Part shown: positions 1-9,061 of the stretch, piece after piece
How positions within the stretch are numbered: position 1 is the stretch's first letter
Layout: the number at the start of each line of letters is the position of its first letter
Source: JAYOEY01 sp038120295
Lineage (GTDB): Bacteria > Pseudomonadota > Alphaproteobacteria > MPNO01 > UBA2964
DNA length: 64,000 nt
Reading direction: 5' to 3'
NCBI GenBank assembly: GCA_038120295.1
Contig: JAYOLL010000016.1
Location: 1 to 64,000 of the forward strand
The notes under the pieces: generated by a model
What the model was told of the DNA's origin: nothing
The model's input: only the letters and a program-made list of their open reading frames with translations
Database searches by the model: none
Position numbers and translations under genes: made by a program

Positions 1-1288
1 GTCCTCCCTCGAACGGCGTCACGGTATCGACGCTGCCGAGGACCATGACGACCCGTTCCCGATCAACGCCCGGCTCGCCGAGAGGCTGTAGTAGCGGCGC
101 AAATTTCGTCAGTTCGGCCCTGTTCCAGCCGACCTCCTTCATCCGGTCCCGAAGCCCGGACTCCGCCGATAGCGACCCGTCGAATGCCGTCGCGACCATA
201 TCGCGGGTCGTCGTGACAAGGATGCCGCTGTCCGGCCTTGCATCATCGGGCCAACTCCGCGAAGCCGAAAGAACCAGCTGGGCCGTCAGGGCGCCGAGAC
301 TGACCCCTCCGACGGCTACCGGCACTACAAACCGTTCCCGAGCCCACCGGATCCAGAGTGCTGTCTCCGCGACCGCGGCATCGAAGGCATCGAGAAAACC
401 AAGCGGCCCACGGGCCAGAATGCGCTCGCCGCCATATTCTCCTGCCGGGCACCGTCTACCGTGCCATGGCGCCTCCGGCGTGATCAGACAGATCCCGTGG
501 TCGATCAGGGAAGCTGCCGGCGCTGCAAGCGCCCGCCACATCTCGGGTTCCATGAAAATCCCATGCAACAGGATCAGGACACCCCTCACCTTGCCGTCGC
601 GCGGAGTCTGAACCCGCGCCCAGGCCCAGTCTCCGGCCTGGGTTTTAGGTGACCTCATCCGGATCCACCGTTCTTCACCCCGCGGCCCCGGAACCGAATG
701 CGATTCGGTGACATCCATTCGATCCGGCACGGCGAAGGCCGCATCGGGGTCCGAAAGGCGCTCCATATGCTTCAGATAAGTCTCTTCCGGAGAAACTACC
801 TGCCAGCGCGCCGCGGGCAGGTCACGGCGGATTGACAGAAACAGCCGTCGCGTCGACATCAGCCGGTTGGTTGCATCGAGCCGGCTGAATTCCTTTTCCA
901 GCAGCGTAGACGGCGCAAGTTCGTCAGGCCCGAAAAACGCTTCTTCCCAGGCGTTCGATGCATCTATCTCGAGACGCTTAAGGTCGTGTATGGCGACCAG
1001 GCGGCTACGAATATTCGATATTCGGTCGACGACCGGTCCGATCTCATCGCGGAACTTATCGTAAGCCCCGCCCGAGCCGACGGCGGCCGCCCAGCCCCGC
1101 GACAACCGGAGATACCACTCGACCACCAGATGATGCGCAACCCGGTCGAACCACGGGCGCAAAAGCAGGTTGCCGGAAACGCCGGCAAAAAGAAAACTGC
1201 TACTCTGATCGGGAAGCCGGTCTTGCAGCGCCCCCGCGAACAAATCTCTAACGCTTGGCAATCGGCGGGACCTTGCGCTGCGGGACAC
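1..1288 (-). CDS. Alpha/beta hydrolase, C-terminus off window
   Basis: One uninterrupted minus-strand frame runs from about 1288 through the left edge, about 429 codons, so the C-terminus is missing. I see a strand-plus-oxyanion segment LLHGIFMEPEMW near residue 240, a PWHGRR segment just after it, and a nucleophile elbow GVSLG near residue 328; the acid and histidine would lie outside the window. The arrangement resembles ABHD18/DUF2048-type hydrolases; the substrate is unknown. The start is uncertain: GTG at 1288 has no clear ribosome site, while a TTG at about 1261 follows AAGG. Both overlap the 3' end of prpC, suggesting coupling to the methylcitrate operon. Class is fairly sure, subfamily tentative. 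Confidence 0.75.
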   Translation of the reverse strand, partial: MSRSARSRRLPSVRDLFAGALQDRLPDQSSSFLFAGVSGNLLLRPWFDRVAHHLVVEWYLRLSRGWAAAVGSGGAYDKFRDEIGPVVDRISNIRSRLVAIHDLKRLEIDASNAWEEAFFGPDELAPSTLLEKEFSRLDATNRLMSTRRLFLSIRRDLPAARWQVVSPEETYLKHMERLSDPDAAFAVPDRMDVTESHSVPGPRGEERWIRMRSPKTQAGDWAWARVQTPRDGKVRGVLILLHGIFMEPEMWRALAAPAASLIDHGICLITPEAPWHGRRCPAGEYGGERILARGPLGFLDAFDAAVAETALWIRWARERFVVPVAVGGVSLGALTAQLVLSASRSWPDDARPDSGILVTTTRDMVATAFDGSLSAESGLRDRMKEVGWNRAELTKFAPLLQPLGEPGVDRERVVMVLGSVDTVTPFEGG

Positions 1289-2378
1289 CGGTATAGGCAG
1301 ATAGCGGGCGGATCAGGCGGTTATTCGCGTCCTGCTCCATGATGTGCGCCGTCCAGCCGGTTATGCGGCTCATGACAAAGATCGGCGTATACATGTCAAT
1401 ATCGAAACCCATCAGGTAGTAGGCCGGTCCGGCCGGGTAATCGAGATTGGGATGAATATTTTTTTCCTTCAGCATGATCTTCTGGAGAACGGCTTCGATC
1501 TCGAGCCAGCGGGAATCCTTGCGCCAGGCAGACAGGTCTTCCAGGCATTTGTGCATCGTGGGAACACGCGAGTCGCCCCACTTGTAGACCCGGTGACCGA
1601 ACCCCATGACCACGCGTTTGTCGGCGAATGCCTTTCGCAGCCAGGCTTCGGCCTTATCCGCGCTCCCGATTTCCAGCAGCATATGCATGACCGCCTCGTT
1701 CGCACCGCCATGCAGCGGCCCTTTCAGGGCGCCGATACCGGCGGTCACCGCGCTGTACATATCCGACATGGTCGACGTCACAACCCGGCTTGCGAAAGTC
1801 GAGGCGTTGAAACTGTGCTCGGCATACAGGATCAGCGATATATCGAACGCCTTTACGACTTCCTTCGGCGGTACTTCGCCAAAACACATGCGAAGGAAAT
1901 TCTCCGAGATGCTGAGATCGTCACGCGGTGCGATCCGGCGCTTCCCCTTCCGAAACCGGTAATCCGTCGCAATCATTGTCGGAATCCTGGCCAGCAGGTC
2001 GAGCGCCCGCCGCCGGTCGTTTTCAAAGTCTTCGCCGCCCCAGGCCGTGTCGGTCGCACCCAGATAACTCACGGAGGTGCGGATCGTATCCATCGGATGC
2101 GACCGTTTGGGATACTCGCGGATCACGGCTATTTGGCTGCGCGACAGTTCGCGCCGCGCCCGTTCGTTTTTCCGGAATGTCCTCAACTGGGATCGCGTGG
2201 GCAGTTCGCCGTTCCAGAGCAGGTAAGCGACTTCCTCGAAACAGCAATGCTCGCAAAGATCCTGCACCGCGTAGCCCCGATAGGTCAGCGAGTTGGTCTC
2301 CGGCACCACCCGCGAAACGGAGGTCTCATCGACTAGGACGCCATCCAGCCCCTTCTGGATATTCGGTTTGCGTGCCAT
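1248..2378 (-). CDS. prpC: 2-methylcitrate synthase / citrate synthase family
   Basis: Condenses propionyl-CoA with oxaloacetate to 2-methylcitrate in the cytosolic methylcitrate cycle. The 376-residue length is normal for type II PrpC. Citrate-synthase hallmarks are present: H188 in AEHSFNAST, H223 in PLHGGANE, H262 in GFGHRVYK and D313 in NLDYPAG. The ATG start at 2378 is preceded by a GGGAGGG ribosome site. It is the third gene of a prpD-prpB-prpC block on one strand, 21 bases after prpB. Sequence alone does not exclude ordinary citrate synthase, but the neighbours make 2-methylcitrate synthase the better call. No PrpR-type regulator is adjacent. Confidence 0.9.
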   Translation of the reverse strand: MARKPNIQKGLDGVLVDETSVSRVVPETNSLTYRGYAVQDLCEHCCFEEVAYLLWNGELPTRSQLRTFRKNERARRELSRSQIAVIREYPKRSHPMDTIRTSVSYLGATDTAWGGEDFENDRRRALDLLARIPTMIATDYRFRKGKRRIAPRDDLSISENFLRMCFGEVPPKEVVKAFDISLILYAEHSFNASTFASRVVTSTMSDMYSAVTAGIGALKGPLHGGANEAVMHMLLEIGSADKAEAWLRKAFADKRVVMGFGHRVYKWGDSRVPTMHKCLEDLSAWRKDSRWLEIEAVLQKIMLKEKNIHPNLDYPAGPAYYLMGFDIDMYTPIFVMSRITGWTAHIMEQDANNRLIRPLSAYTGVPQRKVPPIAKR

Positions 2379-2399
2379 CCCTAAATCCCTCCCGATGTT

Positions 2400-3293
2400 T
2401 CAGACCCGGAAATTGAATACCGACTGATCGAACCGGTTGTAATCCTCGTAACGGATCAGCTCATACAGGTCGGCGCGGGTCTGCATTTCCTGGACCAGCC
2501 CCGACTGGGTGCCGGTCTGCGCTATCTCGCCGAGCCCGCGGCCGATCGCACCCATAGCAACGCGAAGCGTCGTCACCGGATAGATCACGATATCGTAGCC
2601 GATCGATTCCAGCTCGCCAGCGGATAGCAATGGCGATTTCCCGAATTCGGTCATGTTCGCCAGCATCGGTACATCCACCGCCTTGCGAAATTCCTCGAAC
2701 TCCGCCGCGCCCTGCATCGCCTCGGGAAAGATCGCGTCGGCCCCGGCATCGACATAGGCCTTGGCCCGGTCGATGGCCGCCGCCATGCCTTCGGAGGCCC
2801 GGGCATCGGTCCGCGCCATCAGCAGGAAGTTGGGATCGCGCTTGGCGTCCGCAGCCGCCCGGATCTTGCGCACCATCTCATCGAGCGGCAGAACCGCCTT
2901 GTTATCGAGATGACCGCAGCGCTTGGGATTTTCCTGGTCTTCGAGATGACAGCCGGCAAGGCCGAGTTCCTCGAGTTCCTGGACCGTACGGGCCGCGCTC
3001 ATCGGCTCGCCGAACCCGGTATCGATGTCGATGATGGCCGGCAGTTCCGTCACGCGGGCGATCTGACGACCGCGCTGTGTTACCTCCGACAGGGTGGTAA
3101 GCCCGATATCGGGCAACCCAAGGTCGGCGGCCAGTGCCGCGCCTGAAATATAGATACCGTCGAAACCGTGACGCTGGATTTCGAGCGCCACCAGCGGCGA
3201 AAAGGCGCCCGGAAATTTCAGAATGCCTTTTTCGCCCAGTGCCTTCCTGAAATCGGCCCTCTTCTGCGCTGCGGATTTCTCAGTGAAAAGCAT
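2400..3293 (-). CDS. prpB: Methylisocitrate lyase
   Basis: Cleaves 2-methylisocitrate to pyruvate and succinate, the last step of the methylcitrate cycle. At 297 residues it has normal PrpB length and a TIM-barrel fold of the ICL/PEP-mutase superfamily. The lyase signature KRCGH (residues 124-128, catalytic C126) is intact, as is the metal-binding IDID segment (D89, D91). The start ATG shares one base with the prpD stop (TGATG), so the two are translationally coupled. The Cys-containing signature separates it from the related lyase-like gene at 13281-14114. Confidence 0.93.
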   Translation of the reverse strand: MLFTEKSAAQKRADFRKALGEKGILKFPGAFSPLVALEIQRHGFDGIYISGAALAADLGLPDIGLTTLSEVTQRGRQIARVTELPAIIDIDTGFGEPMSAARTVQELEELGLAGCHLEDQENPKRCGHLDNKAVLPLDEMVRKIRAAADAKRDPNFLLMARTDARASEGMAAAIDRAKAYVDAGADAIFPEAMQGAAEFEEFRKAVDVPMLANMTEFGKSPLLSAGELESIGYDIVIYPVTTLRVAMGAIGRGLGEIAQTGTQSGLVQEMQTRADLYELIRYEDYNRFDQSVFNFRV

Positions 3294-4801
3294 CAGAAAA
3301 TCCCTTTGCTGTCCCGTTCGGCGTTGATCAGCGCCGCATTATCCAGAACCACGTTCAGTTCGCAGACCTGATCCACGCTCAATTTCGGCAAATTCTGTAC
3401 CAGATCGAGGAACCGGTTGCATTCGGAAGCCGATACCTGCCCGTCCGTCAGCATTTCGAATTTCCGTACGTAATCGGCCCGCGCAAAGGGGCGCGCGCCT
3501 CTGCTATGGGCGTTCGCAACCGCCAGCTCGTCTGAAATGACGGTGCCGTCCGCCATTGTGATCTCGACCCGGCCGCCGAATGCCCGCCTGTCCGGGTCGG
3601 GTTCATGATACCGCGCGGTCCAGTCGGGATCTTCCACCGTCGAGATACTGTGCCACAGGCGAACCGTATCTTGCCGGTTCGCGCGCTCAGGCGCGTAGGA
3701 GCGCACGTGATGCCATTCGCCATCCTGCAGGGCGACGGCGAAGATATACATGATCGAGTGATCCAGCGTTTCCCGGCTTGCGTTCGGATCCATCTTCTGC
3801 GGATCGCCCGCGCCAGTGCCGATGACGTAATGCGTATGGTGGCTGGTGTGGATGACGATCTTTTCGATTGCGCTCAAATCGCCGATGTTTTCTCGCATGC
3901 GGAAGGCCAGATCGATCAGCGCCTGGCTCTGATACTCGGCCGAATGCTCCTTGGTGAACGAATCGAGAATCGCCCGTTTCGATTCGCCCGATTCCGGCAG
4001 GGGGACGCTATATTCCGCCTCAGGTCCGCCCAGCATCCATGCGATAACCCCGTCTTCTCCTTCATAGATCGGAGAAGGAGCCCCTTCCCCCCGCATACAG
4101 CGGTCGACGGCCTCGATTGCCATCTTGCCGGCGAACGCCGGCGCGAACGCCTTCCAGCTGGAAATCTCTCCCTTGCGGGACTGGCGCGTAGTGGTCGTGA
4201 CATGGAGCGCCTGCTGGACCGACTGATAGATCGTTTCCGTCGGCAATCCCAGCAGGGTTCCGATCCCCGCCGCCGCCGAAGGCCCCAGATGGGCGATATG
4301 GTCGATCTTGTGTTCGTGCAGGCAGATCGCCCTCACCAGGTCGATCTGGATCTCGTATCCCGTAACGATCCCGGCCAGCAGGGCCTTCCCGTCCTTGCCC
4401 ATCTGCTGGGCGACCGCCAGCACCGGCGGGATATTGTCGCCGGGATGGGCGTAATCGGCGGCCAGAAACGTATCGTGATAGTCGAGTTCGCGTATCGCCG
4501 TACCGTTTGCCCAGGCTGCCCATTCCGCATCCACCCGTAAATCGACCGGCAAGCCGAATACACAGGCCCCGCCTTGTCGAGGATGCCCGAGAGCCTGCGC
4601 CCGGGCCGCCGCCGGCGGGGCGCGGTTTATCGCAGCAATCGCCACCGATGCATTATCGATAATTCTGTTGATCGCCATGTCGGCGACGGCTTCATCGATC
4701 GGAGCCGGGTCAGCAGCAACTTCCGCGATTTTCCAGGCAAGCTGATTGGCCTTTTCCAGTATTTCAGATGAAGAAAAGACTCTAACGGATTGATTTTTCA
4801 T
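3293..4801 (-). CDS. prpD: MmgE/PrpD family 2-methylcitrate dehydratase
   Basis: Predicted to dehydrate 2-methylcitrate to 2-methyl-cis-aconitate. It is 502 residues, the length expected for a full PrpD (shorter MmgE relatives are nearer 450). The N-terminal helical domain carries [11 protein letters not shown] (about residues 100-110) and the [14 protein letters not shown] segment (about 173-186) typical of the family. It is the first gene of prpDBC: the ATG at 4801 follows GGAGA about ten bases upstream, and AT-rich sequence precedes it. Family membership is clear; the substrate is assigned from the neighbouring prpB and prpC. Confidence 0.9.
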   Translation of the reverse strand: MKNQSVRVFSSSEILEKANQLAWKIAEVAADPAPIDEAVADMAINRIIDNASVAIAAINRAPPAAARAQALGHPRQGGACVFGLPVDLRVDAEWAAWANGTAIRELDYHDTFLAADYAHPGDNIPPVLAVAQQMGKDGKALLAGIVTGYEIQIDLVRAICLHEHKIDHIAHLGPSAAAGIGTLLGLPTETIYQSVQQALHVTTTTRQSRKGEISSWKAFAPAFAGKMAIEAVDRCMRGEGAPSPIYEGEDGVIAWMLGGPEAEYSVPLPESGESKRAILDSFTKEHSAEYQSQALIDLAFRMRENIGDLSAIEKIVIHTSHHTHYVIGTGAGDPQKMDPNASRETLDHSIMYIFAVALQDGEWHHVRSYAPERANRQDTVRLWHSISTVEDPDWTARYHEPDPDRRAFGGRVEITMADGTVISDELAVANAHSRGARPFARADYVRKFEMLTDGQVSASECNRFLDLVQNLPKLSVDQVCELNVVLDNAALINAERDSKGIF

Positions 4802-4850
4802 TTTTTATTAAATCTCCAGAATTCGACATACCATGATAGCGGAATGATAG

Positions 4851-5666
4851 AAGGCTTGGAAGCACCCACCGTTTTGCGGAAACAGCGGAACCGGCAGCGC
4901 CATACTGAATAACGACGGAAACTCAACCACCACTGTCAATACCGGCGCCAGCGTCGCCGGCTCATTCAACCTTAACGGCGGCACCGACGACGTAATTTTC
5001 GACGGCGGGGATTTTTCCGGCGTGACGACCATAAACGGCGGCAGCGGCACGGATAGCGTTACGTTCAGGAATGTTGCCGGCAACATCGCCGGCGGGACGA
5101 TGATCAATATCGAAGACGTCATCGTCGATATCGGCGCCGATATCTCTATCAACGGAACCGTGGAGGCGAACGTCGCGGTTAACAGCGGCGGCCAGATCAG
5201 CGCCGGAAGCTCCCCGGGTCTTCTGTCGGTCGTCGGCAATCTCGATCTCGGCGTGGATTCGACCACGCTCGTGGAGCTCGGCGGTCTGATCGGCGGCGTG
5301 AATTACGACCGGATCGATGTCACGGACGACCCCGGGACCGGCAGCATAGAGGGCCTTGCCTCCCTCGCTGCCGGCGCCATTTTCGATATCGATTTCTTCG
5401 GTGGATTCGTCGCCGGTCTGGGCGATAGCTTCGACATCGTCGTCGCCGATGACATTGTTGGCGACATCAACACACTGGTGTTCGATTTTAGCGACGCCGC
5501 ACTCGGCTTAGGTCTTCACTGGGAAACGACGATCGTGTCAGTCGATGGCGGACGTGACGCCCTGCGTATTCACGCTATCCCGGAACCTGCGCCGCTGGCG
5601 GCTCTGCTAACCGGACTGTTGGGCTTCTTCGGGCTCAAACGCCAAAAAAGCCCCGCAGCGGTCTGA
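4851..5666 (+). pseudogene. 3' remnant of a PEP-CTERM surface protein gene
   Basis: The frame is open from just after a TAG at 4848 to the stop at 5664-5666. The upstream part has no ATG, signal peptide or ribosome site; the only internal start is a GTG at 5022. The protein is Gly/Asp/Asn/Thr-rich with beta-helix-like repeats (NGGTDD, NGGSGTD, NSGGQISAG), as in exported passenger domains. It ends with a PEP-CTERM sorting signal: IPEPAP, a hydrophobic stretch LAALLTGLLGFFGL, then basic KRQK. Such proteins are normally processed by an exosortase. I infer a 5'-truncated gene left beside prpD. A short expressed protein from 5022 would lack a secretion signal. Confidence 0.65.
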
Positions 5667-5713
5667 CCGAATCCGGGCGTCCTTCCGGAACGGAGGGGCG
5701 CCCGGGTTCAATC

Positions 5714-6241
5714 TTACGCAGATACTTTCTCGCGCGATCTGCTCGTTTTCCGGGCGGGTTTCGCCCTGGTCTGGAGCTTGCGGTCGCCCTTCCGCTTGAG
5801 TTTCTGGTACTCGGCCATCGACTCGGCGAACATGGCGTCGGTTTCGGGGAAGAACCCCATCTCGACATTGATACCGTTGGGGTCCTTAACGAAGACCTGC
5901 GCCATCTTGCCGCCAAGATAGAGCCGCCCCGGCCGCAGATCGTAGGCAACCTTCTCCTTCTTCAGCAGTTTGAGCGTCGCCTCGAGATCGCGCCCGAAGA
6001 ACGCGACATGATCCAGCCGGTTTCCGGCATCGACCATCTGGTCCGGTCCTTCGTCGTCCTTCCTGCGTTCGGACAAGTGAACGATGGGATGATCGCTTCC
6101 CTGCGCGAACAGCCAGTAACCCGGCGACCCGAAATTGGGCCGGGCCCCGACATAAAGCCCGAGAATCCGTTCGTAGAAATCGCGGGTTTCCTCCAGCCTG
6201 TCGGTCTGGATGTTAATGTGATGAAGGCAGGTAATGGTCAT
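5714..6241 (-). CDS. VOC (glyoxalase/bleomycin resistance) family protein
   Basis: A 175-residue protein with paired beta-alpha-beta-beta-beta modules of the vicinal oxygen chelate fold. It begins LHHINIQTDRLEETRDFYERIL, which supplies the first metal-site His. LDHVAFFGRD begins the second half and VKDPNGINVEMGFF supplies the closing Glu. Members include glyoxalase I, extradiol dioxygenases and epimerases; nothing here fixes which. After about residue 140 the tail is very basic (KLKRKGDRK, RKTSRSREK), which is unusual for the family and may be disordered or bind nucleic acid. The start is supported by AAGGAG. It stands alone on its strand. Confidence 0.85.
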   Translation of the reverse strand: MTITCLHHINIQTDRLEETRDFYERILGLYVGARPNFGSPGYWLFAQGSDHPIVHLSERRKDDEGPDQMVDAGNRLDHVAFFGRDLEATLKLLKKEKVAYDLRPGRLYLGGKMAQVFVKDPNGINVEMGFFPETDAMFAESMAEYQKLKRKGDRKLQTRAKPARKTSRSREKVSA

Positions 6242-6380
6242 GTCGGTCTCCTTCCGTTCAAGCGGATCGATTTCGGTTAGCGGATGCTATCACGCCCCGC
6301 TATCCGACCCCAAGAGCCCGGCTTGCCGGGATGCGTCCCCTGTGATGTGATGCAGGAGTACTTTGACAGGATCTACACGC

Positions 6381-6707
6381 ATGATCGTTGAGCAACGAAC
6401 CTACACGCTGTTTCCCGGTAAGGTACCGGAATATATGAAGCTTTATGAAGAGGAAGGGTTGGCCATCCAGGCGCCCATCCTCGGCAATCTGCTCGGCTGG
6501 TACTACACGGATTTCGGCCCCCAGAACCAGATCGTCCATGTCTGGGGTTACAAATCCTACGAAGACCGGGATAAGCGGCGCGCGGCGCTTCACGCCAGCC
6601 CTGAATGGAAGGCGTTCCTGCAGAAAATCCTGCCCCTGATCCGGCATCAAGAAAACAAGACGCTACTGCCCGCCGCCTGGTCGCCTCAGGAACTGAAGGA
6701 AGACTGA
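6381..6707 (+). CDS. NIPSNAP family protein
   Basis: A 108-residue single-domain NIPSNAP (ferredoxin-like dimeric alpha/beta barrel) protein. It opens with MIVEQRTYTLFPGKVPEYM and contains HVWGYKSYEDRDKRRAAL, the HVW-Y...D...RR pattern typical of the family. The biochemical function of bacterial NIPSNAPs is poorly known, and they are often found with catabolic oxygenases. I chose the ATG at 6381, with AGGA about ten bases upstream, over a TTG at 6363. Its TGA overlaps the ATG of the next gene by one base (TGATG), so it is the first member of a coupled operon. A second, double-domain NIPSNAP lies at 62808-63425. Confidence 0.88.
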   Translation: MIVEQRTYTLFPGKVPEYMKLYEEEGLAIQAPILGNLLGWYYTDFGPQNQIVHVWGYKSYEDRDKRRAALHASPEWKAFLQKILPLIRHQENKTLLPAAWSPQELKED

Positions 6708-7375
6708 TGGCCGCCTATACGCTACGCCTCTATCAGGATCGACTCGGCGCGAAGGCCGCTCCCGGCGAGCCGCTACCTCCGCGCAACCGTGTCCTGTACG
6801 CGCAGGAAGGTCTGGCAACCATTGCCTCCTACTATGCCTATGCAACCCTGTCCGAGAACGGCGCCTGGTACAGCGACCACGAGTTCACCATGACGGGCGG
6901 GACGGATGGCGCACGCGTGCTGCGCTACGAACTGGTTGCTTCCGACAGGGCGGAACCGGGAGAAATCTCCGGCGAACATGTCTCCTCCACCCTACTTCTG
7001 GACGCGACTCTCGACCTGGAGCCCGGCGACGGATACCTGATGCGCTGCGACCGAGTCGATTTGCCGCCGGGCGGCATCGCCTATACCCACACCCATCAGG
7101 GCGGCGGCATTCGATGCCTGCTGAACGGCGGCTTCGTGGTGGAAACCGAAGGGCACCGGACGGAAATCGCGCCGGGCGAGGCCTGGTTCGAGGCCGGCCC
7201 CTCCCCCGTTCTCGCCTGGGCGCCGGAAGACCGAGTGGGACATTTCTCCCGCGTCATGATTTTGCCCCGCTCGCTGCTTGGCAAGAGCTCGCTGAGCTAT
7301 GTGAAGCCCGAAGACGCGGATAAACTCAAACTCCAGAAATACACCGTCTTTATCGACAGGATCATCGAAATATGA
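6707..7375 (+). CDS. Cupin-fold protein
   Basis: 222 residues from the ATG at 6707; an upstream in-frame start at 6605 is rejected because it lies inside the NIPSNAP gene. The C-terminal half looks like a single cupin barrel: PPGGIAYTHTHQGGGIRCLLNGG gives the G-x5-H-x-H metal motif, and IAPGEAWFEAGPSP forms the second motif. The N-terminal half has no domain I recognise. It is coupled on both sides: TGATG with the NIPSNAP and ATGA with the ThDP enzyme. A role in the same pathway, as an isomerase or dioxygenase-like metal enzyme, is inference. Confidence 0.8.
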   Translation: MAAYTLRLYQDRLGAKAAPGEPLPPRNRVLYAQEGLATIASYYAYATLSENGAWYSDHEFTMTGGTDGARVLRYELVASDRAEPGEISGEHVSSTLLLDATLDLEPGDGYLMRCDRVDLPPGGIAYTHTHQGGGIRCLLNGGFVVETEGHRTEIAPGEAWFEAGPSPVLAWAPEDRVGHFSRVMILPRSLLGKSSLSYVKPEDADKLKLQKYTVFIDRIIEI

Positions 7376-9060
7376 ATGCCGTAGCCAATCTCCGCACCGG
7401 CGGCCAGATTCTGGTCGACCAGCTCCGCATTCACGGTGCGGACACCGTCTTCTGCGTACCGGGAGAGAGCTATCTGGCAACGCTGGATGCGCTCTACGAC
7501 GCGCGCGACGAAATCAAGCTGGTCATCTGCCGGCAGGAAGGCGGCGCGGCCAACATGGCGGACGCGTACGGCAAGCTTACCGGGCGTCCCGGCATCGTGT
7601 TCGCAACCCGTGGGCCTGGCGCGGCGAACGCCAGCCTCGGCATACACACAGCGCATCAGGATTCGACACCCGTGATCCTGCTTCTTGGACAGGTCGGGCG
7701 CGCGATGATGGAACGCGAAGCATTCCAGGAAGTCGATTTCCGGGAAATGTACGCGCCGCTCTCCAAATGGGTGGCGCAGATCGACGATCCGGCCCGGGTC
7801 CCCGAAATGGTCAGCCGCGCCTTTCATGTCGCGACGTCAGGCCGTCCCGGCCCTGTCGTGCTGGCCCTGCCGGAAGACATGCAGAAGGAACAGGCCGCCG
7901 CAAACGATGCTGTGCGCTATACCGAAATACAGGCCGCACCGCCGCCCGCCGATATCGACCGGCTGGCATCGATGCTCGAAGAGGCGGAACGTCCGTTCGT
8001 TATTCTGGGGGGCAGCGGCTGGACCGAAAGCGCGTGTAAGGATTTCCGTAAATTCGTGGAGGCCTTCGATCTGCCGGTCGGCGCAGCATTTCGACGACAG
8101 GACCTGTTCGACAACACGCTTCCGAACTATGCCGGCGATATCGGGCTCGGCGTCAATCCGGCGCTGGGTCGCCGGCTTCAGGAAACCGACCTGCTGATCG
8201 TCGTCGGCGCGCAGATGACCGAGATCATCACCGACGGCTACCAGCGTTTCCCGATACCCTGCCTGAATCAGAAATTCGTCCATATCGCGGCGGGGCAGGA
8301 CGAGCTGGCCCGGGTCTACGAACCGACGCTCGCCATCCATTCCGGCATGGTCAATTTTGCATCAGCTGTCGGCACCCTGAAACCGGCGAAAACACCGGGC
8401 TGGAGCGACTGGACGCGCTCCGCCAACGCCGATCACCTGGAAAATGTCGAGTTGCCGGCGATGAAAGGCGGCGTCGATATGGGCGCCATCGTCAAATGGC
8501 TGGCGGAGACGCTGCCCGAGGATGCGATCATCGCCAACGGCGCCGGCAACTACACGAACTGGGTTCATCGCTTCTACCCCTACCGCCGTTTTGCAACCCA
8601 GCTCGCCCCGCAGAGCGGCGCCATGGGGTACGGCGTCCCGGCGGCGGTGGCGGCCAAGATCGTCTGCCCCGACCGGGCGGTTGTGTCCTTCAACGGCGAC
8701 GGCTGTTTCCTGATGTGCGGACAGGAGATCGCCACGGCGCGCCAGTACGACCTGCCCATTATTTTCATCGTCGTGAATAACGGGACTTACGGCACCATTC
8801 GCATGCATCAGGAACGGTTCTATCCGGGCCGGGTGATCGGTACCGATCTCATCAATCCGGATTTTGCCGCGCTTGCGCGGTCCTACGGGCTACACGGGGA
8901 TACCGTCGAAAATACGGAAGATTTCGCGGCCGCCTTCGAGAAAGCGCAGGCAGGCGGCGGCCCCGCCCTGATCGAACTGAAAATCGAGCAGGACCAGATA
9001 TCGCCCCGTGCTACTCTGTCGGCACTGCGCGACGCTGCAGCCAAACAGGGAGGAAATTGA
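7372..9060 (+). CDS. ThDP-dependent enzyme, acetolactate synthase/decarboxylase-like
   Basis: A 562-residue enzyme with the three domains of the pyruvate oxidase/acetolactate synthase family. The N-terminal Pyr domain carries the ThDP-activating Glu in ICRQEGGAANMADAYG (about residue 55). A central Rossmann-like domain follows. The C-terminal PP domain has the cofactor motif starting NGDGCFLMCGQE and closing VVNN. Family reactions are 2-oxo acid decarboxylation or carboligation. No acetolactate-synthase small subunit is nearby, and the neighbours are a dioxygenase and an SDR, so a catabolic 2-oxo acid decarboxylase or lyase is more likely than branched-chain synthesis. Its ATG overlaps the cupin stop (ATGA). 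Confidence 0.88.
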   Translation: MNAVANLRTGGQILVDQLRIHGADTVFCVPGESYLATLDALYDARDEIKLVICRQEGGAANMADAYGKLTGRPGIVFATRGPGAANASLGIHTAHQDSTPVILLLGQVGRAMMEREAFQEVDFREMYAPLSKWVAQIDDPARVPEMVSRAFHVATSGRPGPVVLALPEDMQKEQAAANDAVRYTEIQAAPPPADIDRLASMLEEAERPFVILGGSGWTESACKDFRKFVEAFDLPVGAAFRRQDLFDNTLPNYAGDIGLGVNPALGRRLQETDLLIVVGAQMTEIITDGYQRFPIPCLNQKFVHIAAGQDELARVYEPTLAIHSGMVNFASAVGTLKPAKTPGWSDWTRSANADHLENVELPAMKGGVDMGAIVKWLAETLPEDAIIANGAGNYTNWVHRFYPYRRFATQLAPQSGAMGYGVPAAVAAKIVCPDRAVVSFNGDGCFLMCGQEIATARQYDLPIIFIVVNNGTYGTIRMHQERFYPGRVIGTDLINPDFAALARSYGLHGDTVENTEDFAAAFEKAQAGGGPALIELKIEQDQISPRATLSALRDAAAKQGGN

Positions 9061-9061
9061 G

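Noticed and set aside
1344..2336. 330-codon plus-strand ORF antisense to prpC
   Set aside because: Composition is typical of antisense shadow in high-GC coding DNA (His/Arg-rich, no motifs), and prpC fully explains the region.
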